From positions 1-57,050 of the forward strand of contig JAMPKV010000034.1 of assembly GCA_039962225.1 (NCBI GenBank): a stretch of 57,050 bases of DNA. The letters run 5' to 3'. A program made the translations under genes and the position numbers. This DNA is from Microcoleus sp. AS-A8. Lineage in GTDB: Bacteria > Cyanobacteriota > Cyanobacteriia > Cyanobacteriales > Coleofasciculaceae. The notes below the pieces were generated by a model. The model saw nothing but the letters and a program-made list of their open reading frames with translations. It was not told where the DNA came from and ran no database searches. Positions within the stretch are counted from its first letter, which is position 1, and every line of letters begins with the position of its first letter. Positions 36,308 through 44,631 of this stretch are shown here, in pieces.

Positions 36308-37726
36308 ATGACAACAGAAGGCGATATCCTGCAAGACGATATACTTGCAGAAGCTTGGAAAGCACTTGAAGATTCTGTTATCTACTATTACGGACGCCCA
36401 GTTGGCACAGTAGCGGCTCGCGACCCCGATGTAGAACCTCTCAATTACAATCAATGTTTTGTCCGTGATTTTGTTTCTTGTGCGCTGCTATTTTTAGTGA
36501 ACGGCAAAACGGAGATTGTTCGCAATTTCCTGATAGAGACGCTGGCGCTTCAGGACGAAACCAAGCAGATGGATTACTTTAATGCCGGCCAAGGTTTGAT
36601 GCCAGCCAGTTTTAAGGTGGCATCAAGCTTTGGGGAGCAATTTTTGACAGCAGATTTTGGGGAACATGCGATCGCCAGAGTTACACCTGTTGATTCCAGT
36701 CTCTGGTGGATTATTCTGTTACGGGCTTATGTGAAAAAAACCGGAGATATTGCGCTAGCTCATCAACCAGAATTTCAAAAAGGACTGATCCATATCCTTA
36801 AGCTTTGCTTGGCGGATCGGTTTGATATGTTCCCGACGATGTTGGTTCCCGATGGCGCTTTTATGATTGATCGTCGCATGGGAGTGTATGGGCATCCTCT
36901 GGAAATCCAAGCCTTATTTTATGGGGCATTGAGAGCCGTGCGAGAACTCCTAGCACCTGATCGCCAAGGTGAAATCTATACCCTAGTGGTGGATCAGCGC
37001 TTGAGGACTCTCAATTTCCATATTCGGACATATTATTGGCTTGATATTAAGCGATTGAACGAAATCTATCGCTATCAAGGCGAAGAATTTGGCGATACAG
37101 CCGTCAATAAGTTCAATATTTATCCCGATTCAATTCCCTACTGGTTAACGGAATGGATGCCAGAAACAGGAGGTTATCTCGCCGGGAATCTTGGCCCCGC
37201 ACGGATGGATTTCCGTTTCTTTACTCTAGGAAACTTAATGGCAATCATTTGTTCGTTATCGAGTCCGCAAGAATCCCAATGGATTATGGATTTGATCGAG
37301 CAACGATGGGATGATTTGGTCGGAAATATGCCGATGAAAATCTGTTTTCCGGCTGTAGAAGGTCTGGAATGGAAGATTCTTACTGGCTGCGACCCCAAAA
37401 ATGTGCCTTGGTCGTATCATAATGGCGGCAATTGGCCTGTTTTACTCTGGCTGCTAGCGGCTGCGGCACAGAAAACGGGTAGACCCCATATTGCCCGGAT
37501 TGCGATTGAACTAGCAGAAAAACGCTTAAGTCAAGACCAATGGCCGGAGTATTATGATGGCAAAAATGGGAGACTTGTAGGCAAACAAGCGCGGAAATAT
37601 CAAACTTGGACTATTTCCGGGTTCTTATTAGCTAAACACCTGATAGCTAATCCAGAGGCTTTGGGCCTATTCTGTTTTGATGAAGAGTTTGAGTCGATTG
37701 ACTGGACATCTTCTCACTTGGTCTAA
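36308..37726 (+). CDS. Alkaline/neutral invertase, GH100
   Basis: The protein (about 472 residues) has the GH100 signatures: [65 protein letters not shown] and [16 protein letters not shown]100 enzymes split sucrose into glucose and fructose in the cytosol; cyanobacterial homologues use this to mobilise sucrose. The ATG at 36308 is preceded by GAGGA; an upstream GTG at 36281 adds nine residues. A strong hairpin follows. Confidence 0.93.
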   Translation: MTTEGDILQDDILAEAWKALEDSVIYYYGRPVGTVAARDPDVEPLNYNQCFVRDFVSCALLFLVNGKTEIVRNFLIETLALQDETKQMDYFNAGQGLMPASFKVASSFGEQFLTADFGEHAIARVTPVDSSLWWIILLRAYVKKTGDIALAHQPEFQKGLIHILKLCLADRFDMFPTMLVPDGAFMIDRRMGVYGHPLEIQALFYGALRAVRELLAPDRQGEIYTLVVDQRLRTLNFHIRTYYWLDIKRLNEIYRYQGEEFGDTAVNKFNIYPDSIPYWLTEWMPETGGYLAGNLGPARMDFRFFTLGNLMAIICSLSSPQESQWIMDLIEQRWDDLVGNMPMKICFPAVEGLEWKILTGCDPKNVPWSYHNGGNWPVLLWLLAAAAQKTGRPHIARIAIELAEKRLSQDQWPEYYDGKNGRLVGKQARKYQTWTISGFLLAKHLIANPEALGLFCFDEEFESIDWTSSHLV

Positions 37727-37748
37727 TTCATCTATGTATTGACCTCCA

Positions 37749-37773
37749 TTACCCCCCTTAATAAGGGGGGTAA
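37749..37773 (+). terminator. 11-bp perfect hairpin after the invertase gene
   Basis: TTACCCCCCTT (37749-37759) and AAGGGGGGTAA (37763-37773) pair perfectly around AAT. It lies 23 bp downstream of the stop codon, followed by a loosely T-rich stretch. Confidence 0.75.
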
Positions 37774-37934
37774 CTAAAATGGTTTTTATAGCAACCATTG
37801 TTCTAAACGATATAAGGTATCTGTCATAAATATCCCTGAAAACTTAAATCCCTATTTATAAAATATTTTGACTAATGCCCACCCTACGAAAAGTGTACTA
37901 TTGGCAATAATAAATTTAGAATTACTAGATTTTT

Positions 37935-38450
37935 TTATTTAATTACATCTAATAACTCTTGCAATGTGAAATATATATAATAAAAAATTGGTGTTCCGTT
38001 AATATCTATTGTTCCATACCGATAATAAGGAATATCATCCTCACGAAATATACCATATCCTGGTTTTGAGTCTGCATAAACTCTATATTTAGGGGATAAC
38101 CAACTCATGAGAATAGGAGCGCATTTTTCATCAAATGTAATTCCCCATTTAGGGGCAAAATCTAATTTATTATTTATATGATTGCGTTTGCCTAAATCAA
38201 ACAAAATATTTTCATAAAAATATTTTATGTCTTTTGCAGTAAAGTCTTTCTCGGTGATTATCTTAGGATAAGCAATGTGAGTTTTTTTTATATCAGTCTT
38301 AATCTTAATTATTTTCTCATAAAAAATATCAACTTTATTGAAAATGTACTCTTCTGCCCTAGCTTGCTGTTGCTGTGTTTTAAAAGATATTAAAGGAAGA
38401 TAATCACTTTCAAATTGCTGATTTTCGGAATAAATATCTATGTTATTCAT
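37935..38450 (-). CDS. Unknown 171-aa protein, last gene of McrBC-like operon
   Basis: No family was recognised. Acidic, with aromatic-rich segments (IKYFYENILFDLGKRNH, DIPYYRYGTIDINGTPIFYYIYF). There is no signal peptide. Its ATG overlaps the stop codon of the nuclease gene (ATGA, 38447-38450), which implies translational coupling, so it is probably an accessory part of that system. The DNA is as AT-rich as the rest of the operon. Confidence 0.55.
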   Translation of the reverse strand: MNNIDIYSENQQFESDYLPLISFKTQQQQARAEEYIFNKVDIFYEKIIKIKTDIKKTHIAYPKIITEKDFTAKDIKYFYENILFDLGKRNHINNKLDFAPKWGITFDEKCAPILMSWLSPKYRVYADSKPGYGIFREDDIPYYRYGTIDINGTPIFYYIYFTLQELLDVIK

Positions 38451-39553
38451 ATGTTTTCCTGAAGATATTGATTTTGAAGAAAGAGAAAATCAGCTTGAAA
38501 GATAACAATTCCGTTATTGAGTGATTCACTTACTTTTCCAGGTTCTGAATTGAGAAGTGAGGTTTCATAATAGTGAGGAAGAAAAAATTTATTGGCTGAA
38601 ATTGTATGTGTTTGTTGCAGAGCTAATTCATAAGTAAGTTGTTTAATAATATCATTTCTACATTTTTCAAAATCTCTAGGAGAAGAAGGATTCATGTACA
38701 CATCAATTGGAACATCTTTATAATCAATTATTTCTATTTTATAATCACCCCTTGATTTGCCTGTAATTAATACTAAATCAGGACGCAAAAATTTACGCAT
38801 TATTTTTAAATCAGCATCACCAATATAATCTAATTCTGGAAAATTTTGATGTTTTATAACATTACTATTATTAAGGAGATCCCTTGTCAAAACTAATCTA
38901 TAAGGATTTGGATCAAATTCAATAACCAGTAATTCATGCCATTTTAATTTTGATAGTTTATTATCTTCTGATATATCAGACTCAATAGAATAAAGCCATT
39001 GCTTCCAGAAATGAGTCCCATCTGAGATATTTCTTGACAAATTACCGATTCTATTTATATCTTCTTCTTGTCTTATACGGTTAACATAACCGTATAACCT
39101 TATATCTGTATCTGCAAAGCAGATTTTATCTTTGTGATTTCTGAAGAAATATGTATTACACATATCTTCCCAAATCAAGGAAAATCCTTTAATTCCCCAG
39201 TATTCGCCATCATCAAGGTTAGGATTTAATTCGCCATATAAAAATGTTTCAATAGCTTCATAAAGTCCCCAATAATCAGCATCTTTGTAATAGCTATGTT
39301 TATCTATATTATCTAGTGCTTCTTTGAGAATGTTTGTAGTTTCTAGGAAAGTATCTTTATCAAAAATGGATTGTTCGCTAGTTAAATAATCATCTTTAAA
39401 ATGTTGAGAAAGAAACCGTATATCCTGAAGACTAGTTTTAACATTATCTAGTACATCTTCATCTAATTGTTGAACAATCTCATCCAGAATGTAGCAATAA
39501 AGATTAACAATATCTGTACTTTCATAACGTAAAACTGGACGAGGTAAGTCCAT
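38447..39553 (-). CDS. McrC/LlaJI-like nuclease subunit, 3' part of a split gene
   Basis: The 368 residues contain a PD-(D/E)xK-type core: FLRPDLVLITG, then KIEIIDYKDVPI, with D (RPD), D and K (DYK) in the right order. The preceding FSLIWEDMCNTYFF is reminiscent of McrC/LlaJI-type proteins. In frame upstream of the ATG, the reading stays open to about 39655 (RTDDIDYSQIHKYLDRAIYL and on), which shows that this ORF does not begin at the ATG but continues from the 133-aa ORF after a frameshift. Confidence 0.7.
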   Translation of the reverse strand: MDLPRPVLRYESTDIVNLYCYILDEIVQQLDEDVLDNVKTSLQDIRFLSQHFKDDYLTSEQSIFDKDTFLETTNILKEALDNIDKHSYYKDADYWGLYEAIETFLYGELNPNLDDGEYWGIKGFSLIWEDMCNTYFFRNHKDKICFADTDIRLYGYVNRIRQEEDINRIGNLSRNISDGTHFWKQWLYSIESDISEDNKLSKLKWHELLVIEFDPNPYRLVLTRDLLNNSNVIKHQNFPELDYIGDADLKIMRKFLRPDLVLITGKSRGDYKIEIIDYKDVPIDVYMNPSSPRDFEKCRNDIIKQLTYELALQQTHTISANKFFLPHYYETSLLNSEPGKVSESLNNGIVIFQADFLFLQNQYLQENI

Positions 39554-39632
39554 TGTTTCAACATAAATTACATCATTGTCTAAATAAATAGCTCGATCTA
39601 GGTATTTATGAATCTGGGAATAATCAATGTCA

Positions 39633-40034
39633 TCAGTTCGTTTTATTTTTTTTTTGAATTGAGTTAATAGCTAAATCATCATAAGCTTCTAATACACGCT
39701 CAATCATTCTCAGCTTGCTGTATAATTGGCAACCTTCTCCTTCTTCAGTTTGTAAAGACAGTCCACCTGAAGAAACGGTTGTCTGATCTTGATCTTCTTG
39801 ATAATCAGGTCTATTAATATTAATTCTGTTAGGTTTATTATCATTTTCAAATTTGCGAAAAGTACGATACATTTTAAAAAATAGTTCTCGCACCTTATCA
39901 AAATCCCCTTCAGGAAAATTATCAAATCCATTGGGTAGCAAAAATTCGTAACTATTATCTGATTCTGACTTGCGAATCCCTACAAAATTATCATTTGGAT
40001 TTTTAATTAGCTTAACTTCTGAAAAATCAAACAT
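39633..40034 (-). CDS. 5' part of the split McrC/LlaJI-like gene
   Basis: The 133-residue ORF starts MFDFSEVKLIKNPNDNFVGIR and ends in a run of Lys/Asn codons at the poly-A tract. It begins 29 bp after the McrB-like gene, which fits an operon. Removing one A from the ten-A run joins it in frame with the 3' part, giving a product of about 530 residues. Confidence 0.65.
   Translation of the reverse strand: MFDFSEVKLIKNPNDNFVGIRKSESDNSYEFLLPNGFDNFPEGDFDKVRELFFKMYRTFRKFENDNKPNRININRPDYQEDQDQTTVSSGGLSLQTEEGEGCQLYSKLRMIERVLEAYDDLAINSIQKKNKTN
39646..39655 (-). other. Run of ten A (frameshift or slippage site)
   Basis: On the minus strand AATTC is followed by ten A, then TAAAACG. With nine A the reading frames on both sides fuse (codons ATT CAA AAA AAA ATA AAA CGA); with ten the upstream frame stops after a few codons. 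Runs of nine or more A are prone to transcriptional slippage and to mutation. Confidence 0.8.
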
Positions 40035-40063
40035 TGTTAATTAAATGAGATTAGAGATTAAAT

Positions 40064-41131
40064 TTAATACTTGGTCATGATTTTCTCAACCAACTTATTA
40101 TGTAGCTTAATAAAATCCCCAAAAGTCACAAGTTCATCTTTATTGATTTCCAAGAGTTCTACCAAAGGCTTTTTATCTCGATTAAATACACTATCCCATA
40201 AGAAAAACATTAGTTTATTTTGAATTTGCTGTGCTGTTACTGATTTTCCTTTAGTCGCTTTAATAAAATATTTGCCAACCTGTTTATCTTCAATTCCACG
40301 AATAGAAGCATGATGCTTCTTGATAAAAGTGTTTAGTTTATTAATAAAATTAAACCATTCTCCCTCGTTTAACGTTCCATTTTTAGCCTGCCCGTATGTT
40401 CCTTTTGGTGGTTTACTTTCATCCCAATTTACAAACTCCCAATCCCAACGACGTTTAAAAGCACTATCCATGAAATAAATTGAATTATCTGATGTGTTCA
40501 TAGTAGCTAGAATAGATAAATTTGGAGGAATGCGAATAGAACTTCCTATAACTTTATCATTTTTAAATTTAATCTTTATTTTTGAAAACGTATCTTCATG
40601 CTTCTCAAGAGTTTTTGCATAGCCTTTATTTTCATATTTATACGTCGGAACCTTATTTTCTTCTCCCACCGGAACAAAACCAATTAACTCTACTAAGGTT
40701 CTTAATTCTAAATCAGAAAGATTAATGCCATAATCAGACCAACCATCTTCATCACGATCTAAAAGTTGAAATACTGTACCAAAAATTCCTGAGGAATTAC
40801 CTCTATTTATTTCATCGATTACCAAAGCTACATTTTGGATCTCTTCATCTTCTTTCTGAGATAAAATATTTTTATAGGCTTGTGCCAGTGCTTTTAGAAA
40901 GTGACCTTCATAAAATTTATACTCTACTTTCCCATCTTTATTAGTTAAAGGCATTAGTTTACCCATAAAATCACCATAAGTATATTCTGGATGAAATACC
41001 GTCTTAATAACATTTTCTGGATAATTTTCTTGAACAATACCTAAAATGTTAGGAATTATTTCATGGTCAATACTGCGGCTTTTTCCTGTACCGGGACTAC
41101 CAAATATAATTTTTTGAATAGGACTTGTCAT
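40064..41131 (-). CDS. McrB-like AAA+ GTPase/ATPase
   Basis: The 355-residue protein has a Walker A at residues 11-18 (GSPGTGKS), Walker B at 103-110 (LVIDEINR; D106, E107), the McrB-type sensor NTSD (212-215) and Arg residues 227-228 in KRRWDW. Unlike E. coli McrB it has no N-terminal DNA-binding domain: the AAA core starts at once. In McrBC systems this subunit forms rings that translocate DNA and drive the McrC nuclease. It is the first gene of the operon. Confidence 0.85.
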   Translation of the reverse strand: MTSPIQKIIFGSPGTGKSRSIDHEIIPNILGIVQENYPENVIKTVFHPEYTYGDFMGKLMPLTNKDGKVEYKFYEGHFLKALAQAYKNILSQKEDEEIQNVALVIDEINRGNSSGIFGTVFQLLDRDEDGWSDYGINLSDLELRTLVELIGFVPVGEENKVPTYKYENKGYAKTLEKHEDTFSKIKIKFKNDKVIGSSIRIPPNLSILATMNTSDNSIYFMDSAFKRRWDWEFVNWDESKPPKGTYGQAKNGTLNEGEWFNFINKLNTFIKKHHASIRGIEDKQVGKYFIKATKGKSVTAQQIQNKLMFFLWDSVFNRDKKPLVELLEINKDELVTFGDFIKLHNKLVEKIMTKY

Positions 41132-41486
41132 AAGTGTAATTAACTAAAATAGTTATTCTTTGAGTTTTTAAGAATTATCTGTAGAAAAATTTTAAGCTTC
41201 TTGCCTTTAAAAGGCGATCGATATCTTGACGTCACCCTTCGATTACTCAAAACTTATCATATCCTTCTCTAATAGTGCCACCTAATAAAATAGTCAGATA
41301 TTGCACCATCGCTGAATGCTTATCTTTGTGTTTCTTTCCATCATTGGGCAAATTGGGCAGTAACTTATTTTTTGGGCAGATACTTTCCTGTGGACAGAAG
41401 CTTAACTCATTGCATCTATAAAAAGAGAGACTTTTCTATACTCATTACTTCAATTCAATCACTGTAAACAGAAAATGGCCTGTGAT
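41132..41486. other. 355-bp gap upstream of the McrBC-like operon
   Basis: AT-rich DNA with no gene seen. It must hold the promoter of the McrB-like gene and the 3' end of the FGGY kinase gene. The GC content rises toward 41480, marking the edge of the AT-rich block. Confidence 0.45.
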
Positions 41487-42764
41487 CTAATCTGAGTATG
41501 TCGAACTCAGGTAAACTCCTCTCTTCGCCAATAAGGCTGTGCCATAGGCAGCATCGGTGTGTCTGGATGGCACTACAGGCACCTTGAGATGTCGTTCTCG
41601 AATTGATGTCCAAGTTGGATTTTTGGCACCACCACCGGCTGTATAAACACGAGTGAGTTGAGTTGCGCCAAGTTGTTGTAATAATTGATATCCTCGTGCT
41701 TCAATTCGTGCCATGCCCTCCAGTAAGCCATGCAGAAATTCTACCGAGTCTCTTGGGCGAGGTTCTAATTGCGGTGAGAGATTGGGGTCATTAATGGGAA
41801 AGCGATCGCCGACTTTAAGCAAGGGATAATAATCCAGAGGGCTTTCTTTGGTCGGATTGATTTGGCAACTGAGACGTTCTAACTCGACATCATTGAAGAA
41901 ATGTCGCAACACCGCCCCACCTGTATTCGATGCCCCACCGGTTAGCCACAAATCACCTAATCGGTGGCTATAAATCCCGTATCGGGCATCATCAACACGA
42001 GTCCGACTCAACAGCTTCAGCACTAAGGTGGAACCCAGAGAAGTCACCGCCTCACCGGGAGACTTGGCACCACTGGCGAGAAAAGCCGCAATACTATCAG
42101 TTGTACCTGTACACACTACACACTCCTGTGACAACCCTGAGCGGTGGGCAACCTCTGCTGTTACCTCACCCACGGGTGTTCCAGGGGCAAGAACTTGTGG
42201 TAGTACTAATGTCTCTGATAACTGTTCCATCCAATGGGGATAGCACAACTGTTGAGGGTCATATCCCAGTTTTAAAGCATTGTGATAATCACTAATTCCC
42301 ACTTGTCCATGCAACAGAAACGCCAACCAATCCGCTTGATGCAGGAAATAGTCATTTTGTCTTTTACCTTTTGCCTTTCGCTTTAACCATAAAAGTTTGG
42401 CGAGACTGGAGGTAGGACTTAAGACAGTGTGATTGGGAGGTGCAATGGCTCTCAACGTCTCCATAACTTCTACCCCTCGATCATCGTTGTACATTAGGGG
42501 TTCAGTTATTGGTTGTCCTGTGGCATCGCATAGCATGACAGTGGAGGATGTGCCATCAATGGCGATCGCTTTGATTTCTGTGCGTATTTCTTGGGAAATT
42601 TGCTCAATTAAGGCAAACAAAGCCCCTTTCCATGTAACGGCTGTTGGGGCTAATAATGCTTCTGTAAAGGAATATTTCGTTTCGGATTGAATCACACCTT
42701 CAGCGTTAATCACAACAGCCCTGGCACCAGAAGTGCCAAAATCAATGCCCAGATAGAAATTCAT
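41487..42764 (-). CDS. FGGY-family carbohydrate kinase (D-ribulose kinase-like)
   Basis: The start NFYLGIDFGTSGARAVVIN holds the phosphate-binding loop of the FGGY fold; IKAIAIDGTSSTVML, LTGGASNTGGAVL and AYGTALLAKRG follow. It resembles the D-ribulose kinase (SePSK) of Synechococcus. A basic segment (LKRKAKGKRQND, about 42358-42393) lies over DNA of the AAAGGCAAAAGG type found between genes, so a repeat appears inserted in frame. I chose the ATG at 42764 because the first motif begins there; the upstream ATG at 42803 is less likely. Confidence 0.82.
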   Translation of the reverse strand: MNFYLGIDFGTSGARAVVINAEGVIQSETKYSFTEALLAPTAVTWKGALFALIEQISQEIRTEIKAIAIDGTSSTVMLCDATGQPITEPLMYNDDRGVEVMETLRAIAPPNHTVLSPTSSLAKLLWLKRKAKGKRQNDYFLHQADWLAFLLHGQVGISDYHNALKLGYDPQQLCYPHWMEQLSETLVLPQVLAPGTPVGEVTAEVAHRSGLSQECVVCTGTTDSIAAFLASGAKSPGEAVTSLGSTLVLKLLSRTRVDDARYGIYSHRLGDLWLTGGASNTGGAVLRHFFNDVELERLSCQINPTKESPLDYYPLLKVGDRFPINDPNLSPQLEPRPRDSVEFLHGLLEGMARIEARGYQLLQQLGATQLTRVYTAGGGAKNPTWTSIRERHLKVPVVPSRHTDAAYGTALLAKRGVYLSSTYSD

Positions 42765-42917
42765 CGCGAATGATATTAAAAAGCTTTGTTTATTTTCAAG
42801 CATAAAAAAGCAGGAAACGCAACCGTCTCCCGCTACGCAGATGCTGCACGAACGTAATGCTACTCAGTTTCCACGCTCTATTCGTGAGAACGAGAATAGA
42901 ACGTTTTCCAGAGCTTA

Positions 42918-43118
42918 TTAAGTATTTGCCATCTTGTCAGTACTTTCCATCATGGGGTCAAAGATAATGCTGTAGTCGGCAGTTGGTGTCATTTTCCTCA
43001 GCACCCGGAGATGTTCTTCAGCATCATTTCGACGACGAGAGCAGGCTACTACACGGCTTTGTGCTTGCGGGAGGTGACGGACAATGCACCAAGGGGACAG
43101 TCGATCTTTGTAAGTCAT
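42918..43118 (-). CDS. Small stand-alone 'SPWCIVRHLP' module protein, 66 aa
   Basis: The whole protein matches the C-terminal 60 residues of the 185-aa island protein at 29990: LSPWCIVRHLPQAQSRVVA, then RRRNDAEEHLRVLRKMTP and FDP. GGGAGGG (43123-43129) precedes the ATG, so the start is well supported. Its divergent neighbour is an HTH gene, as in the island. Function unknown; the basic patch suggests nucleic-acid or protein binding. Confidence 0.65.
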   Translation of the reverse strand: MTYKDRLSPWCIVRHLPQAQSRVVACSRRRNDAEEHLRVLRKMTPTADYSIIFDPMMESTDKMANT

Positions 43119-43289
43119 ACGTCCCTCCCTATCGCTGCAATCCGACGCAACCGAAGTACAGCCATTGCGATTGGCTGCGGTCTTGATATCATGTAATTTG
43201 CCTCCAATTTTGTGAGGATTGCTTGGAATCGCCCTTTAGTTTCCAGTCCAGAGGGCGATTCTATTTAGCTGTAGAAGTTATCCACATTA

Positions 43290-43309
43290 AAGAACGAGAA
43301 CTCGTTCTT
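43290..43309. promoter_or_regulatory. Palindrome AAGAACGAG-AA-CTCGTTCTT
   Basis: Two perfect 9-bp arms with a 2-bp spacer, ending 14 bp before the ATG of the HTH gene at 43324. It is a good candidate operator for that regulator. Confidence 0.65.
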
Positions 43310-43323
43310 CGTCAAGGGAAAGG

Positions 43324-43536
43324 ATGGGTCTAGTTAGGCTGCGAATACGCGATCTGGCTGACGAGAAGGGTTGGACGCTCAAAGAAGTTGCTGCACGGGC
43401 AGGAATTCCCTACAGCACAGTGACCACATATGCGCGATCGGCGGGGATGGCAACGGTAGATGTGACGGCGCTGCAAAAACTAGCTCGCACGTTTGATGTA
43501 TTGATGGAAGATTTAATTGAAACCGTGCAAGATTAG
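43324..43536 (+). CDS. XRE/Cro-type HTH regulator, 70 aa
   Basis: The protein is a single HTH domain: IRDLADEKGWTLKEVAARAGIPYSTVTTYAR, then LQKLARTFDVLMEDLIE. AAGGG precedes the ATG, so the start is well supported. It faces the 66-aa module gene across about 200 bp that contains its likely operator. It is not close in sequence to the three HTH genes of the island, although the arrangement is the same. Confidence 0.82.
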   Translation: MGLVRLRIRDLADEKGWTLKEVAARAGIPYSTVTTYARSAGMATVDVTALQKLARTFDVLMEDLIETVQD

Positions 43537-43620
43537 GTGATACCCAATCCGTTTCGATAGCCCCTTATCCCCCAAAGAGAGGGATTTTTAACCATGATTG
43601 TGTAAACGGCAGCGCCTGAA

Positions 43621-43680
43621 GGGGTGACAACTAGGGAGAAACTTTACAATAGCCTGTGTCATCAGGCTTGGTGTAAGTCA
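43621..43680 (+). repeat. 60-bp dispersed repeat, copy 1
   Basis: GGGGTGACAACTAGGG starts a 60-bp block that recurs at 56977-57036 with 56 of 60 identical bases, same orientation. It contains the hairpin AGCCTG-TGTCAT-CAGGCT. The block between here and the next gene (to 44012) carries no supported gene. Confidence 0.85.
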
Positions 43681-44012
43681 GTGGCTAGGTAGTCATCCAG
43701 ATTTTCACCCCGTAGTCACTCAGAATTTTTGATCCTCCCTACTATTAGCCTGCGTGACTACCAACCTCTGACCAGACCGGAACGGGAGATCGCCCTAAGC
43801 CAATCCCTCGCCTATTCCTAGCCTGTGTTGAGACAGTACTTACGCAATCTGGCGTAGCCAAAAAACTGCAACCGCCATAAATCGCTTTATTCCCAAAGTA
43901 GGATTCATGCCACCCAACAAGAGCAAAGCCCACAAAGTTTTCTAGTATCAAAGAATAGCCTTTCAATTTTTCACAATCGTTTTTTATCCTCACTCAAATA
44001 CTTTTTACAATC

Positions 44013-44405
44013 ATGTCTCTCAACCCTCAACAAGAAAAAATTCTTACTGCTTTTGTGAGTGCCCTTGCTCAGCAAGATGAATCTTTGCCACAGGGACTAC
44101 AAAAGCAGCTCAATGCCATCGGTCAGAATTTGGAAGCTCGGATTGTGGAACTACCTACCATCGCAGCCAGCGTACCGAGTTTAAATCAGGCTTACCAGGT
44201 AGCTCTATCTAATACACAAACGGACAAAGGCTCCCAAGGCGCAACACTCGTTTCTATGAATCAGGATGGCAGCGCCAAAATAAGCGAACACGCTGCCCAA
44301 ATTTTCTCAGATTCAGACCCGGTTCAAGCCGCTCAACGCTCCCAAAATCGAGGGTTAGGGCAAATTGCCACAAACCCGCTCAAGCGCTTCTTTGGCAAGG
44401 GTTAG
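44013..44405 (+). CDS. Conserved hypothetical protein, 130 aa
   Basis: The protein is helical in its first 50 residues (LTAFVSALAQQDESLPQGLQKQLNAIGQNLEARIVEL) and low-complexity afterwards, ending in PLKRFFGKG. No membrane segment or known domain. It resembles cyanobacterial hypothetical proteins of similar length. An ATG at 44013 is the first in the frame. Confidence 0.6.
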   Translation: MSLNPQQEKILTAFVSALAQQDESLPQGLQKQLNAIGQNLEARIVELPTIAASVPSLNQAYQVALSNTQTDKGSQGATLVSMNQDGSAKISEHAAQIFSDSDPVQAAQRSQNRGLGQIATNPLKRFFGKG

Positions 44406-44631
44406 GTAAGAAACAACAGAAGGAATCAGGCTAATACCAATTAAAGCCGTGCCTCTCTGGACTCCGCCCCTTAACCTCACCGCTGGTACTGTGACCGCTG
44501 TCTTCAGGACAGTCCTGTTTGTTCTGGAGAACTGACTCAGTAGGAGAGGCGATCGCTTCCACGCTGAAGGGGTGACGAACAAGCTGAAGGCTGGGTCAAA
44601 CGAGCTTTTCACGCCTTCAGAGGCAGCGATC

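Noticed and set aside
43745-43993. Minus-strand ORF of 82 codons ending in RSPVPVWSEVGSHAG
   Set aside because: It has repeat-like sequence, no ribosome binding site and no recognisable domain. The tail vaguely recalls transposon-encoded TnpB ends, but I cannot support a mobile element from it.
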